From: an uncultured Acetatifactor sp.
Lineage (GTDB): Bacteria > Bacillota > Clostridia > Lachnospirales > Lachnospiraceae
Direction of reading: 5' to 3'
Length of the DNA stretch: 64,000 nucleotides
NCBI GenBank assembly: GCA_910584865.1
Contig: CAJUCE010000011.1
Span: forward strand, 76,637-140,636
Below, one piece after another: positions 45,970 to 55,256 of the stretch (within the stretch, counting starts at the first letter, position 1; each line of letters begins with the position of its first letter). The translations under genes were made by a program, and so were the position numbers. Under the pieces are notes generated by a model that was not told the DNA's origin, did not search any database, and was given only the letters and a program-made list of their open reading frames with translations.

Positions 45970-46977
45970 TTACTTCTCCCTTGCCTTCACCGGCAGCATC
46001 AGGTCAATCTGTCCTGGAAGGCCGTCCTCCTTCCAACCGTTATGGGCGGCATACACCCAGTTCAGATGCTCTTCCAGGCAGCCTCCCATGATTTCTTCCC
46101 CAAGCTCACTGTAAACCGCCTCGAAATCCGGGCTTTCATCGACCCATCTGGTCAGATTCTCCCACAGCTGAAACTCCGGGAAGGGAATGGTCAGCACCGC
46201 GTACAGCCCCCCTGCAAAAGCCTTCTTCTCCATGGGAGCCGTCACTTCCATATCCTCCGGAATGGTGACCCAGTCCTCATAGCCGTGGATCCCATTCTCC
46301 AGGACGCCCGGGTTGGGGTGGTTGAAGCCAAACATCCGGGCATCCGGCTTCTTCTCATACAGTCCGCTCTCCTGCACGAACCTGGTCACCACCTCTCCCA
46401 CCGCTTCCTCCGGATTCTCCCCGATATAATGGTAAGACGCCACGGTGAAAGGCGGCACGCGCAGAATCCTCACCGGCAGGGATTTGTCCAGGTTTTCTCC
46501 TGCTTTGTTCAGTTCTTCCATACTTGCACTCTCCTTTATGGTTGTTTTGGGAAAGGAAAGGCCACGGGCAATCTCCGCCAGCTCCTTATCTTCCAGCAGT
46601 TCAAAATGCATCTGCCGTTTCCGGCTCTCACATAGCCGTCCTGCCAGCTGCTTTAAGAGCCTGCGGATCAGCGCCAGGGAAGCGATCTCATCGTCAAGCT
46701 CCGCCAGCTTACCCTGTAACAGCCGCAGGGATTCGCTTTGCTCCGCATCCCTCAGGAGGATGGCTATGTCTTTCAGGGGAAGCCGCAGTTTTCTGAGTAT
46801 GATGATCTGCTGTACACGCCGGAGCGCCTCCTCATCGTATATCCGGTAGGCGTAATCCTCCCGATGTATGGCTTTGATCAGGCCCAGCTTTTCGTAATGC
46901 CGAAGCATCCGTGGGGTGACGCCATACATCCGGGAAACCTGGCTGATGGTAAGGAAGTGATTATTAGGTTGTTCCAT
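45970..46977 (-). CDS. MerR-family regulator with GyrI-like effector domain
   Basis: A 335-residue protein: N-terminal MerR helix-turn-helix (TISQVSRMYGVTPRMLRHYEKLGLI), a coiled-coil dimer helix (about 80-130), then a GyrI/AraC-effector-like ligand domain (about 165-335, with VRILRVPPFTVASYHYIG). These bind hydrophobic or cationic drugs in characterised relatives. AGGAG lies before the ATG. The promoter has the lengthened 19-bp spacer typical of MerR-controlled promoters, so autoregulation is likely. Confidence 0.9.
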   Translation of the reverse strand: MEQPNNHFLTISQVSRMYGVTPRMLRHYEKLGLIKAIHREDYAYRIYDEEALRRVQQIIILRKLRLPLKDIAILLRDAEQSESLRLLQGKLAELDDEIASLALIRRLLKQLAGRLCESRKRQMHFELLEDKELAEIARGLSFPKTTIKESASMEELNKAGENLDKSLPVRILRVPPFTVASYHYIGENPEEAVGEVVTRFVQESGLYEKKPDARMFGFNHPNPGVLENGIHGYEDWVTIPEDMEVTAPMEKKAFAGGLYAVLTIPFPEFQLWENLTRWVDESPDFEAVYSELGEEIMGGCLEEHLNWVYAAHNGWKEDGLPGQIDLMLPVKAREK

Positions 46978-47001
46978 GGCTGTTCTCCTTTCCTGACTTT
47001 G

Positions 47002-47032
47002 AGCATAAAGGATAACACCGTGTCAGAGTCAA
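47002..47032 (-). promoter_or_regulatory. MerR-type promoter with 19-bp spacer and central dyad
   Basis: TTGACT (47027-47032) and TATGCT (47002-47007) are separated by 19 bp containing the palindrome ACACGGTGT. The over-long spacer plus spacer dyad is the hallmark of MerR-activated promoters. Confidence 0.75.
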
Positions 47033-47067
47033 GAAGAAATTTCAGCTGTCGGGTTATCAACTTATCC

Positions 47068-47583
47068 CTAAAGCAGTATCTCATATAAATAATCTTCCAT
47101 AATAATATCAGTACCCCGCTTTTTGAACGTTTTCTCATCCACTATTTTCCCGCCGCATTTTACCGCCACACGATTGGAAGGGATATTTCCCTTACTGACG
47201 TACACGGTAACCTTCTCCGCCCCCTGGCCACGCGCAAATTCGATCATCCCCCGGGCCATTTCCGTGGCATATCCCTGACGCCAGAAATCCCTGTGCACAC
47301 AGTAGGCGATGTCATACACCTTTTTGTCTTCGCTGGCTATAAAGCTGCATGTTCCCACACGCTGTCCGGAATCTTTCAGCACCGGAATCAGATAGCAGCA
47401 CTCCTCGTCTTCTCCAAGTTCCTCCAGTGTTTTGATGTATGCGGGGTCAATCTCCTCTTTTGCTTCATCGGCCAGATATTTTCCCATTTCAGGGTCATTC
47501 CATATGCTGTAAGCCCAGGATGCATCTTCTTTTGTAAAGCCCCGCAAGATAAGCCTTGATGTTTCTATGGGTTCTATTCTCAT
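47068..47583 (-). CDS. GNAT acetyltransferase (RimJ/RimL-like)
   Basis: A 171-residue GNAT protein. It opens IETSRLILRGFTKEDA, the RimJ/RimL pattern, and has the acetyl-CoA loop DFWRQGYATEMARG. The substrate is unknown. AAGGAAAA precedes the ATG. It lies 14 bp downstream of the phosphatase gene on the same strand. Confidence 0.88.
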   Translation of the reverse strand: MRIEPIETSRLILRGFTKEDASWAYSIWNDPEMGKYLADEAKEEIDPAYIKTLEELGEDEECCYLIPVLKDSGQRVGTCSFIASEDKKVYDIAYCVHRDFWRQGYATEMARGMIEFARGQGAEKVTVYVSKGNIPSNRVAVKCGGKIVDEKTFKKRGTDIIMEDYLYEILL

Positions 47584-47597
47584 TTTCGTTTTCCTTT

Positions 47598-48215
47598 TTA
47601 TCGTTTTGGATACAACTTCAGCCTCGTTTTCCGCAATTCCTCCGGTTCAAGCTTGATGGCCTGCCCATTTTCAACCCTTGCTGTCAGATATGCCGTAGCA
47701 AAATCAAGGCCATTTTTAAGCGCCAGCAGGCACATCAGCACCGTGCCATGGGTCAGCACCAGAATGTCCTTTCCCGCATCTATCTCATCTCCGGCTTCCT
47801 CCATGATCCTGTCAAGAGCTGAAAAGAGCCTTTCCAGCAATTCCTGACAGGACTCGCCCTCCGGAGGCCTGTTATAGCGTTTGTCAGACTCCCACTTTCT
47901 GACATCATCATAATACAGGCGTTCTATCTCATCCCAGGTATGGCCCTCAAATACGCCGAAATTCATTTCTTCCAATCCCGGGATTACCTGTACCGGCACA
48001 TGATATTGGGAGCCCACTGCCTGAGCTGTTTCCAGAGCTCTTTTTTGACGGCTGCTGTAGATGCGGCAGATGTTTCTATGGTCTTTTTCCAGATTCCCGC
48101 ACAGGAGACGTGCCTGGGCTTTCCCGTTTTCATTAAGAGGGATATCCGTTGTCCCCTGCAGCCTATTCGCGATATTCCAGTCTGTCTCCCCGTGCCTTGC
48201 AAATAAAATGCTCAT
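47598..48215 (-). CDS. Histidine phosphatase (phosphoglycerate-mutase-like)
   Basis: A 205-residue protein with the catalytic RHGETDWN motif at residues 7-14, the second-strand motif SSRQKRALETAQ and the second histidine in LVLTHGTVLM. It belongs to the histidine phosphatase superfamily near CobC/GpmB-type enzymes; substrate not inferable. GGAGGGAG precedes the ATG. Confidence 0.9.
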   Translation of the reverse strand: MSILFARHGETDWNIANRLQGTTDIPLNENGKAQARLLCGNLEKDHRNICRIYSSRQKRALETAQAVGSQYHVPVQVIPGLEEMNFGVFEGHTWDEIERLYYDDVRKWESDKRYNRPPEGESCQELLERLFSALDRIMEEAGDEIDAGKDILVLTHGTVLMCLLALKNGLDFATAYLTARVENGQAIKLEPEELRKTRLKLYPKR

Positions 48216-48276
48216 TGCTTCTCCCTCCTATAGTTCCTGATAAATGGCATCTTCTGTCTTGAATAAGGACATTATA

Positions 48277-48792
48277 TCACGGCTGCATGGGGATTTCCAG
48301 GCTTATCTTTGCCCCTAGCGAATTCATCTTTTTATCAAAATCCTCATACCCTCTCCTGATATGCTCATAGCCATAAAGGATCGTTTTTCCGTCTGCGGAC
48401 AGTGCCGCCAATGCCAGGCTGGTGGCCGTCCTGATATCCTCGCCTGTTACGGCTGCGCCCTGGACGCGCTGGGGCCCACAGATATATACATGGTTATATG
48501 ACCGGAAAATATCGATGCCCATCTTCTTGTATTCGCTTACATATTGAAACCTGTCCACAAATACGGTATCTTTTATCACCGATACCCCTTTGCATAAAAC
48601 CGCCAGTGCCGACAGCAGAGGCTGTACATCCGACGGCATGCCCGGATACGGCAGCGCATCTGCCTGTATCGGTAAATAGCCTTGGTTAGAGGCGTCTATC
48701 TCTATTGATGTGCCGTCCTGCCTTATTTCGATTCCCGTATCTTTTAACAGGGAAATCAATGCGATATTATGCTCCGGGATTATGTTTTTCAC
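48277..48792 (-). pseudogene. MurA-like C-terminal half (UDP-GlcNAc 1-carboxyvinyltransferase fragment)
   Basis: A 171-residue frame that matches the C-terminal third of MurA: the PYPGMPSDVQPLLSALAVL segment, the DRFQYVSEYKKMG segment and the EDIRTATSLALAALSADG segment. Full MurA is about 420 residues, so the N-terminal part with the active-site Cys is absent. The GTG at 48792 overlaps the stop of the kinase fragment (GTGA), so it may be translated by coupling, but it cannot be a working MurA on its own. Confidence 0.8.
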
Positions 48793-49259
48793 TCTCCCCT
48801 AAATACAACCTTCCTTTGATGGTAATTTTCCAGAAAACGAAGGGCTCTTTTTTCCACGATATCCTGCCAGTCTGCTTTCGGGATGTCCGTATAACAGGAA
48901 TGAAGCTTCCTAAGCTCCCTGCCGACTTTCTTTCCCAGTTCATAGTAATTTTTTGAAGTATCTTTCTTTATGATATCCATGATCGGTATCCCGTCAACCC
49001 ATGATACAATAGAATAAACTATGTCAGCATTTGTACCAAACAGAATGGGTTTGTGAGTATGAATATCCGTATGCATATATCCGGCAAGCTGTTCATACTC
49101 TTTTCTTTTTTCTGATGTCTTCGCCTTGTCACTGATCCGCAGCAAAAAGTATTTGCCGTCTTTTCTGAGCTTATATTTTTCGTCCCCGGAACAGCCCTCG
49201 GTTATCTTTTCGACTATTTCGTATGATTTCGCTTCCGCAATAGAATGTAAATTTTCCAT
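48789..49259 (-). pseudogene. Aminoglycoside phosphotransferase/kinase-family fragment, N-terminal half
   Basis: A 156-residue frame with the kinase-fold N-lobe (KYKLRKDGKYFLLRISDKAK, an ATP-lobe strand carrying the Lys) and the hinge IVSWVDGIP. It stops at KVVFRGE before the catalytic HxDxxxxN loop, so it is about half of the family length. The sequence following the stop is murA-like, suggesting that a deletion joined the two. It follows the PEP-synthase-like gene by a few bases. Confidence 0.75.
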
Positions 49260-49265
49260 CTTTCA

Positions 49266-52055
49266 TTATCCCTCTGTTGTCTCGGAGCAATCAGGCAAAA
49301 CCGTGACGGTGCCCGCATCTCCGTCTACCCGGATACGGTCGCCGGTTTTCAGGTATTCCGTAATATGTTCTATACCCACCACGGCAGGTTTCTTCAATTC
49401 CCGGGAGATGATGGCCGTGTGGGACAAAAGGGAACCCTTTTCGGAGACAATGGCCTTTGCCGGCGCAATCAGGAACACCCATCCCGGGTCCGTCATTTTC
49501 GTGACCAGGATTTTTCCCTTTGTGTCAAGCAGCGGAGAAGGGGTCTCTATCAACAGCACTTCCCCCTCCGCGATGCCCGGGGAACATGCGGTGCCTCTAT
49601 AGACGCGCTGCGGCACATTACCAGCACCGCTTTCCGAACCCTGTAATCCAGCCTCCGGAGGATGCCGCCGATTCCGATCATCTGCCGCATAACAATCATC
49701 ACGACAAATGTCATGACGGATTTTGCAGCAGTTTCGCGGATGCTTATCGATTACTTTTCCGGAAAATACCAGTCTGGAGTAGGCGGGAAGTTCTGCGTAA
49801 CCGTCATATTCCTTTTTCCGTCCGGCAATGATTCCGGCCAGGTTAAGCACAGCGTCCAACTCCGCCGCCTCGATTTCCTCACAGTAGAGCCAGAAAATAT
49901 CCGAGGGTTCCACAATCCGCCCCTGCCGATACAGGTTCTGTCCCATCTGTAGCACAAGGGCACGCATCATACCGTAGAGCCGTCCGCGATGAAGGCGGGA
50001 TTTCTCCCTGTTCCGGATGCCGACAGCGGCTCTCTTCGCATAAAACGCGGACAGGCCGGTGAGCGGAGGCGGAGCGGCTTTTTCTATAGAAGAATGCCCG
50101 GCATCTACAGATGCTTCTGAAGTTTCCGCGTCAGTTGCCCCTGAAACTTCACTGTCCGCAAGGAAAAGGCTCTCCGCATACTGCAGAATACAGCGAATCA
50201 ACAGTACCGGATCCGTGCGGAAGGTTTTACTTTCCAGTTTCAGTTCTTCCACATTCCGGTCGCCAAACTCCCGGACATAAGCCTGCAAAGCCCGGGAAAA
50301 GGCATGATTGCTCTGCCCGATATATTGAAAATACGCCTCATTGCTCTGTATTGCCCGCAATTCCGGCAACCTGTTTTCCTCCCCGGCCTGATGAGCCAGT
50401 TTCTGCAGCTGTTCGATGGGGCGCATACTTTCCAGTTTCTGAACGCCGGAAATGGCACGGTTCGCAGCCAGTTCATAATCCGGAACATGCCTTGCCTTCA
50501 AACGGGATTTCAGAAGCCCTGTAAAAAGAAAGCCGTACATATCGTTGACCAAAGTGATATCCCAGCGCTTCACTGTCATTTCCTTCAGTGTATGGTAGTG
50601 TTTCAGCAGAATCCGGTTGTCCTCCGCGTCCGTCTCCAGGGCTTCAAACCGCTGAATGATTTCCTGAAAATACAGATCCAGTTTCTCCATTTCCCTGGGG
50701 CAGGTCAGCAAAAAACGGATGAAAGAGTATGCCACCTTCAGCCGGGTTTTTCGGCGGATTCTGCCCTGTTTACCGGAATTTCCGTTAGGATTTCCGGCGG
50801 GATTTCCGGCAGAATGTGCCGAAGACACTTTTTTGTCCCTGACACCCATCATTTCCTGCCAGATGGGAATCAGGCGGCTGCTGAAAGGCAGCAGGAGCAG
50901 CACATCATACCAGTTGCTGATGCGGTAATATACCCGCCCGTTTGCCATATCCACCATATGCTGCAGATTGCCGTCTATCTGCTCCACGGTTTCAGGCTCC
51001 CCTGTCAGGTGGAGCAGCAGGCTTTTAAATACCTGATAGTAAGCATCCCGGATAAAGCTCTGGGTAAGGGGCAGGGTGATGCCGGGATAGCTCTCCACGA
51101 TGTTGCTGTTGTCCAGGATAATGGCGGGGGCCGTCCTGTCAATGGAGGTAACAGGGCGTGCCTGCAGAAAATATATATGGTGGTTCTGTATGGCAAATTC
51201 TATGTCGAAATCCTTGTCAGGTGTCACGTCTGTATTCCTGTCAAAAGACTTATCAGATGCCTTGTCTGTATTCCTACAGAAAGCCTTATCAGATGCCTTG
51301 TCTGTATTCCTGTCAAAAGACTTATCAGATGCCTTGTCTGTATTCCTACAGAAAGCCTTATCAGATGCCTTGTCTGTATTCCTGCTGAAAGCCTCATCGG
51401 ATTCCCCCGTCATCCCACAGGCAAGCAGTACCCGGATTTGCTGCGAGGATTGAATCAGCTCTTCTATCTCCCCCTCTGTCAAAAGGGGTGAGTCCCCGGC
51501 CTGCTCATAATAACCGTTTTTGTCGGCAAGATTATAATAATAGGTGGTAACATCCGCCCTGTCCTCCACAACCTGGTCTCCTGCTCCCCTTCCGCATACG
51601 ATAACGGATTCGTTCAGAATCCCCTGGGGGTTGGCGGTGAACAGGACGCCGGAGACGTCCGGCTCCACCATCTCCTGTATGATGACGTGCATTTTCAGAG
51701 CGGCAGGAGCAATGCCATGAGCCTGAAAATATGCAGTCTTTTCAGGATGCTTCCCATGGCCAAGGACTTCCCGGATACGCATGCAGACTTCTTCCCGGGG
51801 AACCCTCAGAAAGGTCTTAAACTGTCCAGCGAAAGAACATCCGTCAGAATCCTCCAGAGAAGCACAGGAACGGACGGAGAAAGACCTGGTATCCGGAAAA
51901 TTTGCTCCAAGGTAATCCAGGACTTCCTCCTCACGGAAAGACTGGCCCACACAGAAAAAGGGCGGCACTTGAAAGCCTGCCCTCTGGAGCAGGAAGAGGT
52001 TTCCGGCTTTTGAGCCGATATCTGTTGTCATATGGTTCTTCCGGGTGATTATCAT
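49266..52055 (-). CDS. PEP-synthase/rifampicin-phosphotransferase-like enzyme with in-frame repeat
   Basis: A 929-residue protein with an N-terminal ATP-grasp domain (residues 10-305; SVRSCASLEDSDG, VIIQEMVEPDVSGVLFTAN and FLQARPVTS) and a C-terminal phosphohistidine domain. Its catalytic His is at about 879, in SLLSHTAIISREL. The middle domain is variable, as in Rph (rifampicin phosphotransferase) and in uncharacterised PEP-synthase homologues. The substrate is unknown. GGAGG precedes the ATG. A 36-bp minisatellite lies in the ATP-grasp domain just before its last strands. Confidence 0.85.
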   Translation of the reverse strand: MIITRKNHMTTDIGSKAGNLFLLQRAGFQVPPFFCVGQSFREEEVLDYLGANFPDTRSFSVRSCASLEDSDGCSFAGQFKTFLRVPREEVCMRIREVLGHGKHPEKTAYFQAHGIAPAALKMHVIIQEMVEPDVSGVLFTANPQGILNESVIVCGRGAGDQVVEDRADVTTYYYNLADKNGYYEQAGDSPLLTEGEIEELIQSSQQIRVLLACGMTGESDEAFSRNTDKASDKAFCRNTDKASDKSFDRNTDKASDKAFCRNTDKASDKSFDRNTDVTPDKDFDIEFAIQNHHIYFLQARPVTSIDRTAPAIILDNSNIVESYPGITLPLTQSFIRDAYYQVFKSLLLHLTGEPETVEQIDGNLQHMVDMANGRVYYRISNWYDVLLLLPFSSRLIPIWQEMMGVRDKKVSSAHSAGNPAGNPNGNSGKQGRIRRKTRLKVAYSFIRFLLTCPREMEKLDLYFQEIIQRFEALETDAEDNRILLKHYHTLKEMTVKRWDITLVNDMYGFLFTGLLKSRLKARHVPDYELAANRAISGVQKLESMRPIEQLQKLAHQAGEENRLPELRAIQSNEAYFQYIGQSNHAFSRALQAYVREFGDRNVEELKLESKTFRTDPVLLIRCILQYAESLFLADSEVSGATDAETSEASVDAGHSSIEKAAPPPLTGLSAFYAKRAAVGIRNREKSRLHRGRLYGMMRALVLQMGQNLYRQGRIVEPSDIFWLYCEEIEAAELDAVLNLAGIIAGRKKEYDGYAELPAYSRLVFSGKVIDKHPRNCCKIRHDICRDDCYAADDRNRRHPPEAGLQGSESGAGNVPQRVYRGTACSPGIAEGEVLLIETPSPLLDTKGKILVTKMTDPGWVFLIAPAKAIVSEKGSLLSHTAIISRELKKPAVVGIEHITEYLKTGDRIRVDGDAGTVTVLPDCSETTEG
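51206..51405. repeat. 36-bp in-frame minisatellite in the PEP-synthase-like gene, with 72-bp higher order
   Basis: Five 12-residue units of the pattern DKxFxRNTDKAS occupy residues about 218-283. Units alternate FCRN and FDRN, so the array is really a duplicated 72-bp dimer plus an odd unit. The units are nearly identical at DNA level, implying recent amplification. Confidence 0.9.
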
Positions 52056-52098
52056 ATGCGCCTCCGTTATTTTTACTCAAGGCCCAAACATAATTCTT

Positions 52099-52632
52099 TT
52101 ATAAAATTTTTTCATAAAGGTGAAACCAGGGAAGCCCATACTCTTCATATCCCAGACTTACGGTTCCTGTCAACTGATATCCGCATCTTTGATAAAGCCG
52201 TTCCGCAGGAATATTCCCTTTGACAACATCAAGCCTGATGCTCACACACCCTTCTTTCCGTGCTGTCTGTTCCGCGAATGCCAGCAGCTCTGTTCCCACA
52301 CCGCACTTGAGAAAATCGGGATGGACAGCGAGCGTATAAATTACATAAATGTGCCTGTAATCATCCTCCGTCAGCCAGCTGCCATTTTGATACCCTTCCT
52401 CCGGCTCATGCCTTAAAATAATCGTTCCTGCAGTTTTCCCCTTCACCCGGGCAACATAAAGCGCATCTTCCATTAACGCTTTTTCCGCATCGGAACGAAC
52501 CGGATAAATATCCTTTTTCCAACCGGAATAATTCTTGTGCTTTTCCAGGTAATCACAGATATCCTCGTATAGCTTTCCGATACAATCAATATCTGTTTTA
52601 ACAGCCTTTCTGATATGAATGTCCTGTTTCAC
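52099..52632 (-). CDS. GNAT acetyltransferase
   Basis: A 177-residue GNAT protein that opens IHIRKAVKTDIDCIGKLYEDI and has the acetyl-CoA motif VHPDFLKCGVGTELLAFAE and the terminal RLYQRCGYQLTG segment. Substrate unknown. It lies about 40 bp upstream of the PEP-synthase-like gene, on the same strand. Confidence 0.88.
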   Translation of the reverse strand: MKQDIHIRKAVKTDIDCIGKLYEDICDYLEKHKNYSGWKKDIYPVRSDAEKALMEDALYVARVKGKTAGTIILRHEPEEGYQNGSWLTEDDYRHIYVIYTLAVHPDFLKCGVGTELLAFAEQTARKEGCVSIRLDVVKGNIPAERLYQRCGYQLTGTVSLGYEEYGLPWFHLYEKIL

Positions 52633-52676
52633 AGTCGCCTCCTCCCTGCATCTTCAGCCCTCCCTGCACTCCCGAT

Positions 52677-53576
52677 TTACAGGCTTCCGAAAATCAGATA
52701 AACTGGTATAGTCAGCAGCATCAGTGATTCCTGGATGTAGGTATACCGTTCCACTTTATCCACAATGGCAAACCGGGCGGGATTTTTCATAAACTGGACA
52801 AATTTCACCGTCATCCATGTCACGTCTGTCAGAAGGGCAAGCACAGTCAGTTTATTCAGATTCCACACCAGGAGAAAATTGGTGACGATATCCACCCAGG
52901 TGATGAGCAGGATAAATCGCGTGGCCTTTTTGTAACCGAACAGTTTGGAATAGGTGACATATTCCGTCTCATCCTCCGGCGCGCGTATCTTTCTGGAAAT
53001 TTCCCAGATCAGCGCAGGGAAATACAGCGTCCATGCCGCCAGGAAATTCACCCAGGTAAAAAGGGGCAGATCGTACTTAAGGCAGGTAAATGAGATGATG
53101 TAGATATTCATAATCATCTGCACCGGATTGTGGGTGACAAGGGCCAGGGGCAGGCTTTTCTGAATCTTTTTCCTGCTGAAAAACCAGAGGGACATTAGTG
53201 TCCCATAAATATAGAGAAACAGGAAGAACCCGAAATTATTCATGAACAGCAGGTTCAGCAGCACGGTAATCGCAATCAGGACAGAGACAAAAACCGCCAG
53301 ATCCTTTTTGTGTACTCTTCCGGAGGGAAGGGGCCGGTGGGCAAACAGGCGGCAGTCCAGTTCATAGTCCTTAAAATCGTCCGCAATCCGGAGCCACAGA
53401 AGGAAGCTGAACACGGTAAAGCCGCCGATCAGTTCCTGCGGGCCCAGTCTGAAATCCCGGATGCCCGCATTTAACAGGATGATAAAATGAATCTCCCCGA
53501 AGATGATCAGCCCCAGGGCAAATCTCGGTAGGATCGGGTACATTTCCTTAAAATAAATTGAGAGACGTCTCCACAT
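52677..53576 (-). CDS. UbiA-family membrane prenyltransferase-like protein
   Basis: A 299-residue protein with about eight membrane helices. The aspartate-rich first motif RIADDFKDYELD is followed by the conserved RPLPSGRV, the UbiA hallmark. The second motif is less clear (around EDETEYVTYSKLFGYKKA). UbiA enzymes transfer prenyl groups to aromatic acceptors. The start at 53576 is preferred because AGG lies seven bases upstream; an in-frame start lies 30 nt further. Confidence 0.82.
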   Translation of the reverse strand: MWRRLSIYFKEMYPILPRFALGLIIFGEIHFIILLNAGIRDFRLGPQELIGGFTVFSFLLWLRIADDFKDYELDCRLFAHRPLPSGRVHKKDLAVFVSVLIAITVLLNLLFMNNFGFFLFLYIYGTLMSLWFFSRKKIQKSLPLALVTHNPVQMIMNIYIISFTCLKYDLPLFTWVNFLAAWTLYFPALIWEISRKIRAPEDETEYVTYSKLFGYKKATRFILLITWVDIVTNFLLVWNLNKLTVLALLTDVTWMTVKFVQFMKNPARFAIVDKVERYTYIQESLMLLTIPVYLIFGSL

Positions 53577-53649
53577 GGTGCTACCTGTTCCTTTCCGCGA
53601 TGTCACCGGCCCCTCTTACCGGGGATAATCCCTTTCAACCCTTTTTATG

Positions 53650-54336
53650 TTACCTGGTTGGCATCCGGAACCCTGCAAGCGCTTTGTTCAGATAATCGTT
53701 AAAGGGTTTCATGATGCGGAAAAGCTCTGCCGCCTTCACCACAAACCCTTCTGCATCTGTCAATTCTTCATCTCTCAGCGGATATTCCAGATACCAGCTC
53801 TTAAATTTCAGGTATTCCGCCTGGGGATGCTCCTTCTCATATCCCGCAGGAACATTTTTCAGGGCGGTTCCCTGCACGGAAAAGTGTTTTTCAAACTCCG
53901 GCTCATGTATGATTTCTTCCCACGCTTCGCCGTTTTGGACAATATAATCCCTTATCATCGTTGTCGCGTCCTTAAACATATCCGCAAACAGGCCGCCGCC
54001 TAAAAAGGACTGGCTGCCGGGCTTTATCATAAGATAATACCCCACAGGAACCGGCAGCTTCCCCTCAGCGGCAATATGGGCGCGGAATGCGGGGGTGTAC
54101 GGCGATTTGTCATGGCTGAAACGAGTATCCCTCACAAGCTTAAAAGTAAGGTCTTTCGGAACATTATGTAAAATACTGCCGTCAAATTTTCCGATTTCCA
54201 GAATCAGCCTCTGTAATAATTTTTCAAACTCCGCGTTTGCCTTTTTATAGTCCTCCTTATTTGCATGATACCATTCACGGTTATTATTCGTGCTCAAAGC
54301 TGACAGATAGTCGATTATGAACTGTGTATTCACCAT
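53650..54336 (-). CDS. DUF2461-family protein
   Basis: A 228-residue protein with the family signature of DUF2461 (TIGR02453): NNNREWYHANKEDYKKANAEFE near the N-terminus, RDTRFSHDKSPYTPAFRAHI, and GGGLFADMFKDATTMIRDYI in the middle. No function is established for the family. Its promoter is listed separately. It is upstream of the UbiA-like gene on the same strand, about 70 bp apart. Confidence 0.93.
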   Translation of the reverse strand: MVNTQFIIDYLSALSTNNNREWYHANKEDYKKANAEFEKLLQRLILEIGKFDGSILHNVPKDLTFKLVRDTRFSHDKSPYTPAFRAHIAAEGKLPVPVGYYLMIKPGSQSFLGGGLFADMFKDATTMIRDYIVQNGEAWEEIIHEPEFEKHFSVQGTALKNVPAGYEKEHPQAEYLKFKSWYLEYPLRDEELTDAEGFVVKAAELFRIMKPFNDYLNKALAGFRMPTR

Positions 54337-54388
54337 TTTTTCTCCTTTGGAACTCAGTTCCCGTTTCCTGTTTTTCTTTTATTTTACT

Positions 54389-54417
54389 ATTATACACAGT
54401 CTTTCCGCAAATTACAA
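54389..54417 (-). promoter_or_regulatory. Promoter of the DUF2461 gene
   Basis: On the minus strand TTGTAA (54412-54417) and TATAAT (54389-54394), 17 bp apart, about 55 bp before the start. Confidence 0.75.
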
Positions 54418-54675
54418 TATGCTGAGAAGCTGTCCTGCCATCACAGCTCCCATTTATCAGGCGGCCACGCCATACATGGAAAGCAACGTAATAAAGGGTA
54501 CGGAAAAAGACTGTACAGACTGTCCCAGTCCATGGTATAAAGTTGACTCATAAGAACATTGAGTCAACTTTTGATTCCATGTGTGCTGACGCACACGAAA
54601 TCATGATATACTATTCGGACAGAAAAAACAACTACACTAAAGAAAGTAAGCCCTTCAGGCCATGGTTATAGCGAC
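54418..54675. other. Intergenic region left of the 162-residue gene
   Basis: Mostly unexplained. A 40-residue frame near 54420-54553 carries no recognisable domain. It contains the hairpin at 54539-54572. Confidence 0.4.
54539..54572. terminator. Bidirectional-type hairpin terminator
   Basis: AAAGTTGACTCA (54539-54550) is perfectly complementary to TGAGTCAACTTT (54560-54571) across a 9-nt loop, with TTTT to the right and A-rich sequence to the left. Confidence 0.75.
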
Positions 54676-55164
54676 ATGAAGAAAATCTTAAATCATCAGG
54701 TACTCTTTCCGGTGGATGCGGCGCTTGAAAGCGTGATTATGGATGTACTTGACCATGTGACGCCGGAAAACGCCATGGACACTGCCGGAATGATGTGCGG
54801 CATAACCGGTGTACCGATCGAAACAAGATGGCATGCCGTAGAAAGCTTCTGCGGAGCCGGAAACCTGCTGTGCGATATTTTTACAGATAAAGAGATATAT
54901 GCCCGGCTGAAAAAAGTTCTTTTTTCTCGGTATCTCAAGGATGGAAATGATGGAACACACGGCATTGGATGGAAGATATGGGGCGCGCTTGGCGTAGGCC
55001 CTGAAACCGGATATAACATCACCGGACAGTCCTCTGCATTGATTTTACAAAAGGAAACACAGGAAACGCTGAAAAGCCTGTTCGCGAAAATATTTGAAAA
55101 TGACCGCGCCGTATATGCCGAAATTCAGGCCTGTCTTGAACAAACAGGCACCGTTTCCGGATAA
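54676..55164 (+). CDS. Hypothetical 162-residue protein
   Basis: A 162-residue soluble protein, the only rightward gene between 22.8 and 64 kb. It is rich in Cys (about six) and has no recognised domain. No clear ribosome site precedes the ATG, so the start may be further in or the frame may be a remnant. Its region is unusual in reading opposite to everything around it. Confidence 0.5.
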   Translation: MKKILNHQVLFPVDAALESVIMDVLDHVTPENAMDTAGMMCGITGVPIETRWHAVESFCGAGNLLCDIFTDKEIYARLKKVLFSRYLKDGNDGTHGIGWKIWGALGVGPETGYNITGQSSALILQKETQETLKSLFAKIFENDRAVYAEIQACLEQTGTVSG

Positions 55165-55256
55165 TTGCAGACGGCAATGGCGGTCATATTTTCACAGGCT
55201 CCGGCGCGAAGCTGGGACAGTCGGTTTCTTTCCATGAGACAGGCATTGAGTTCCGC

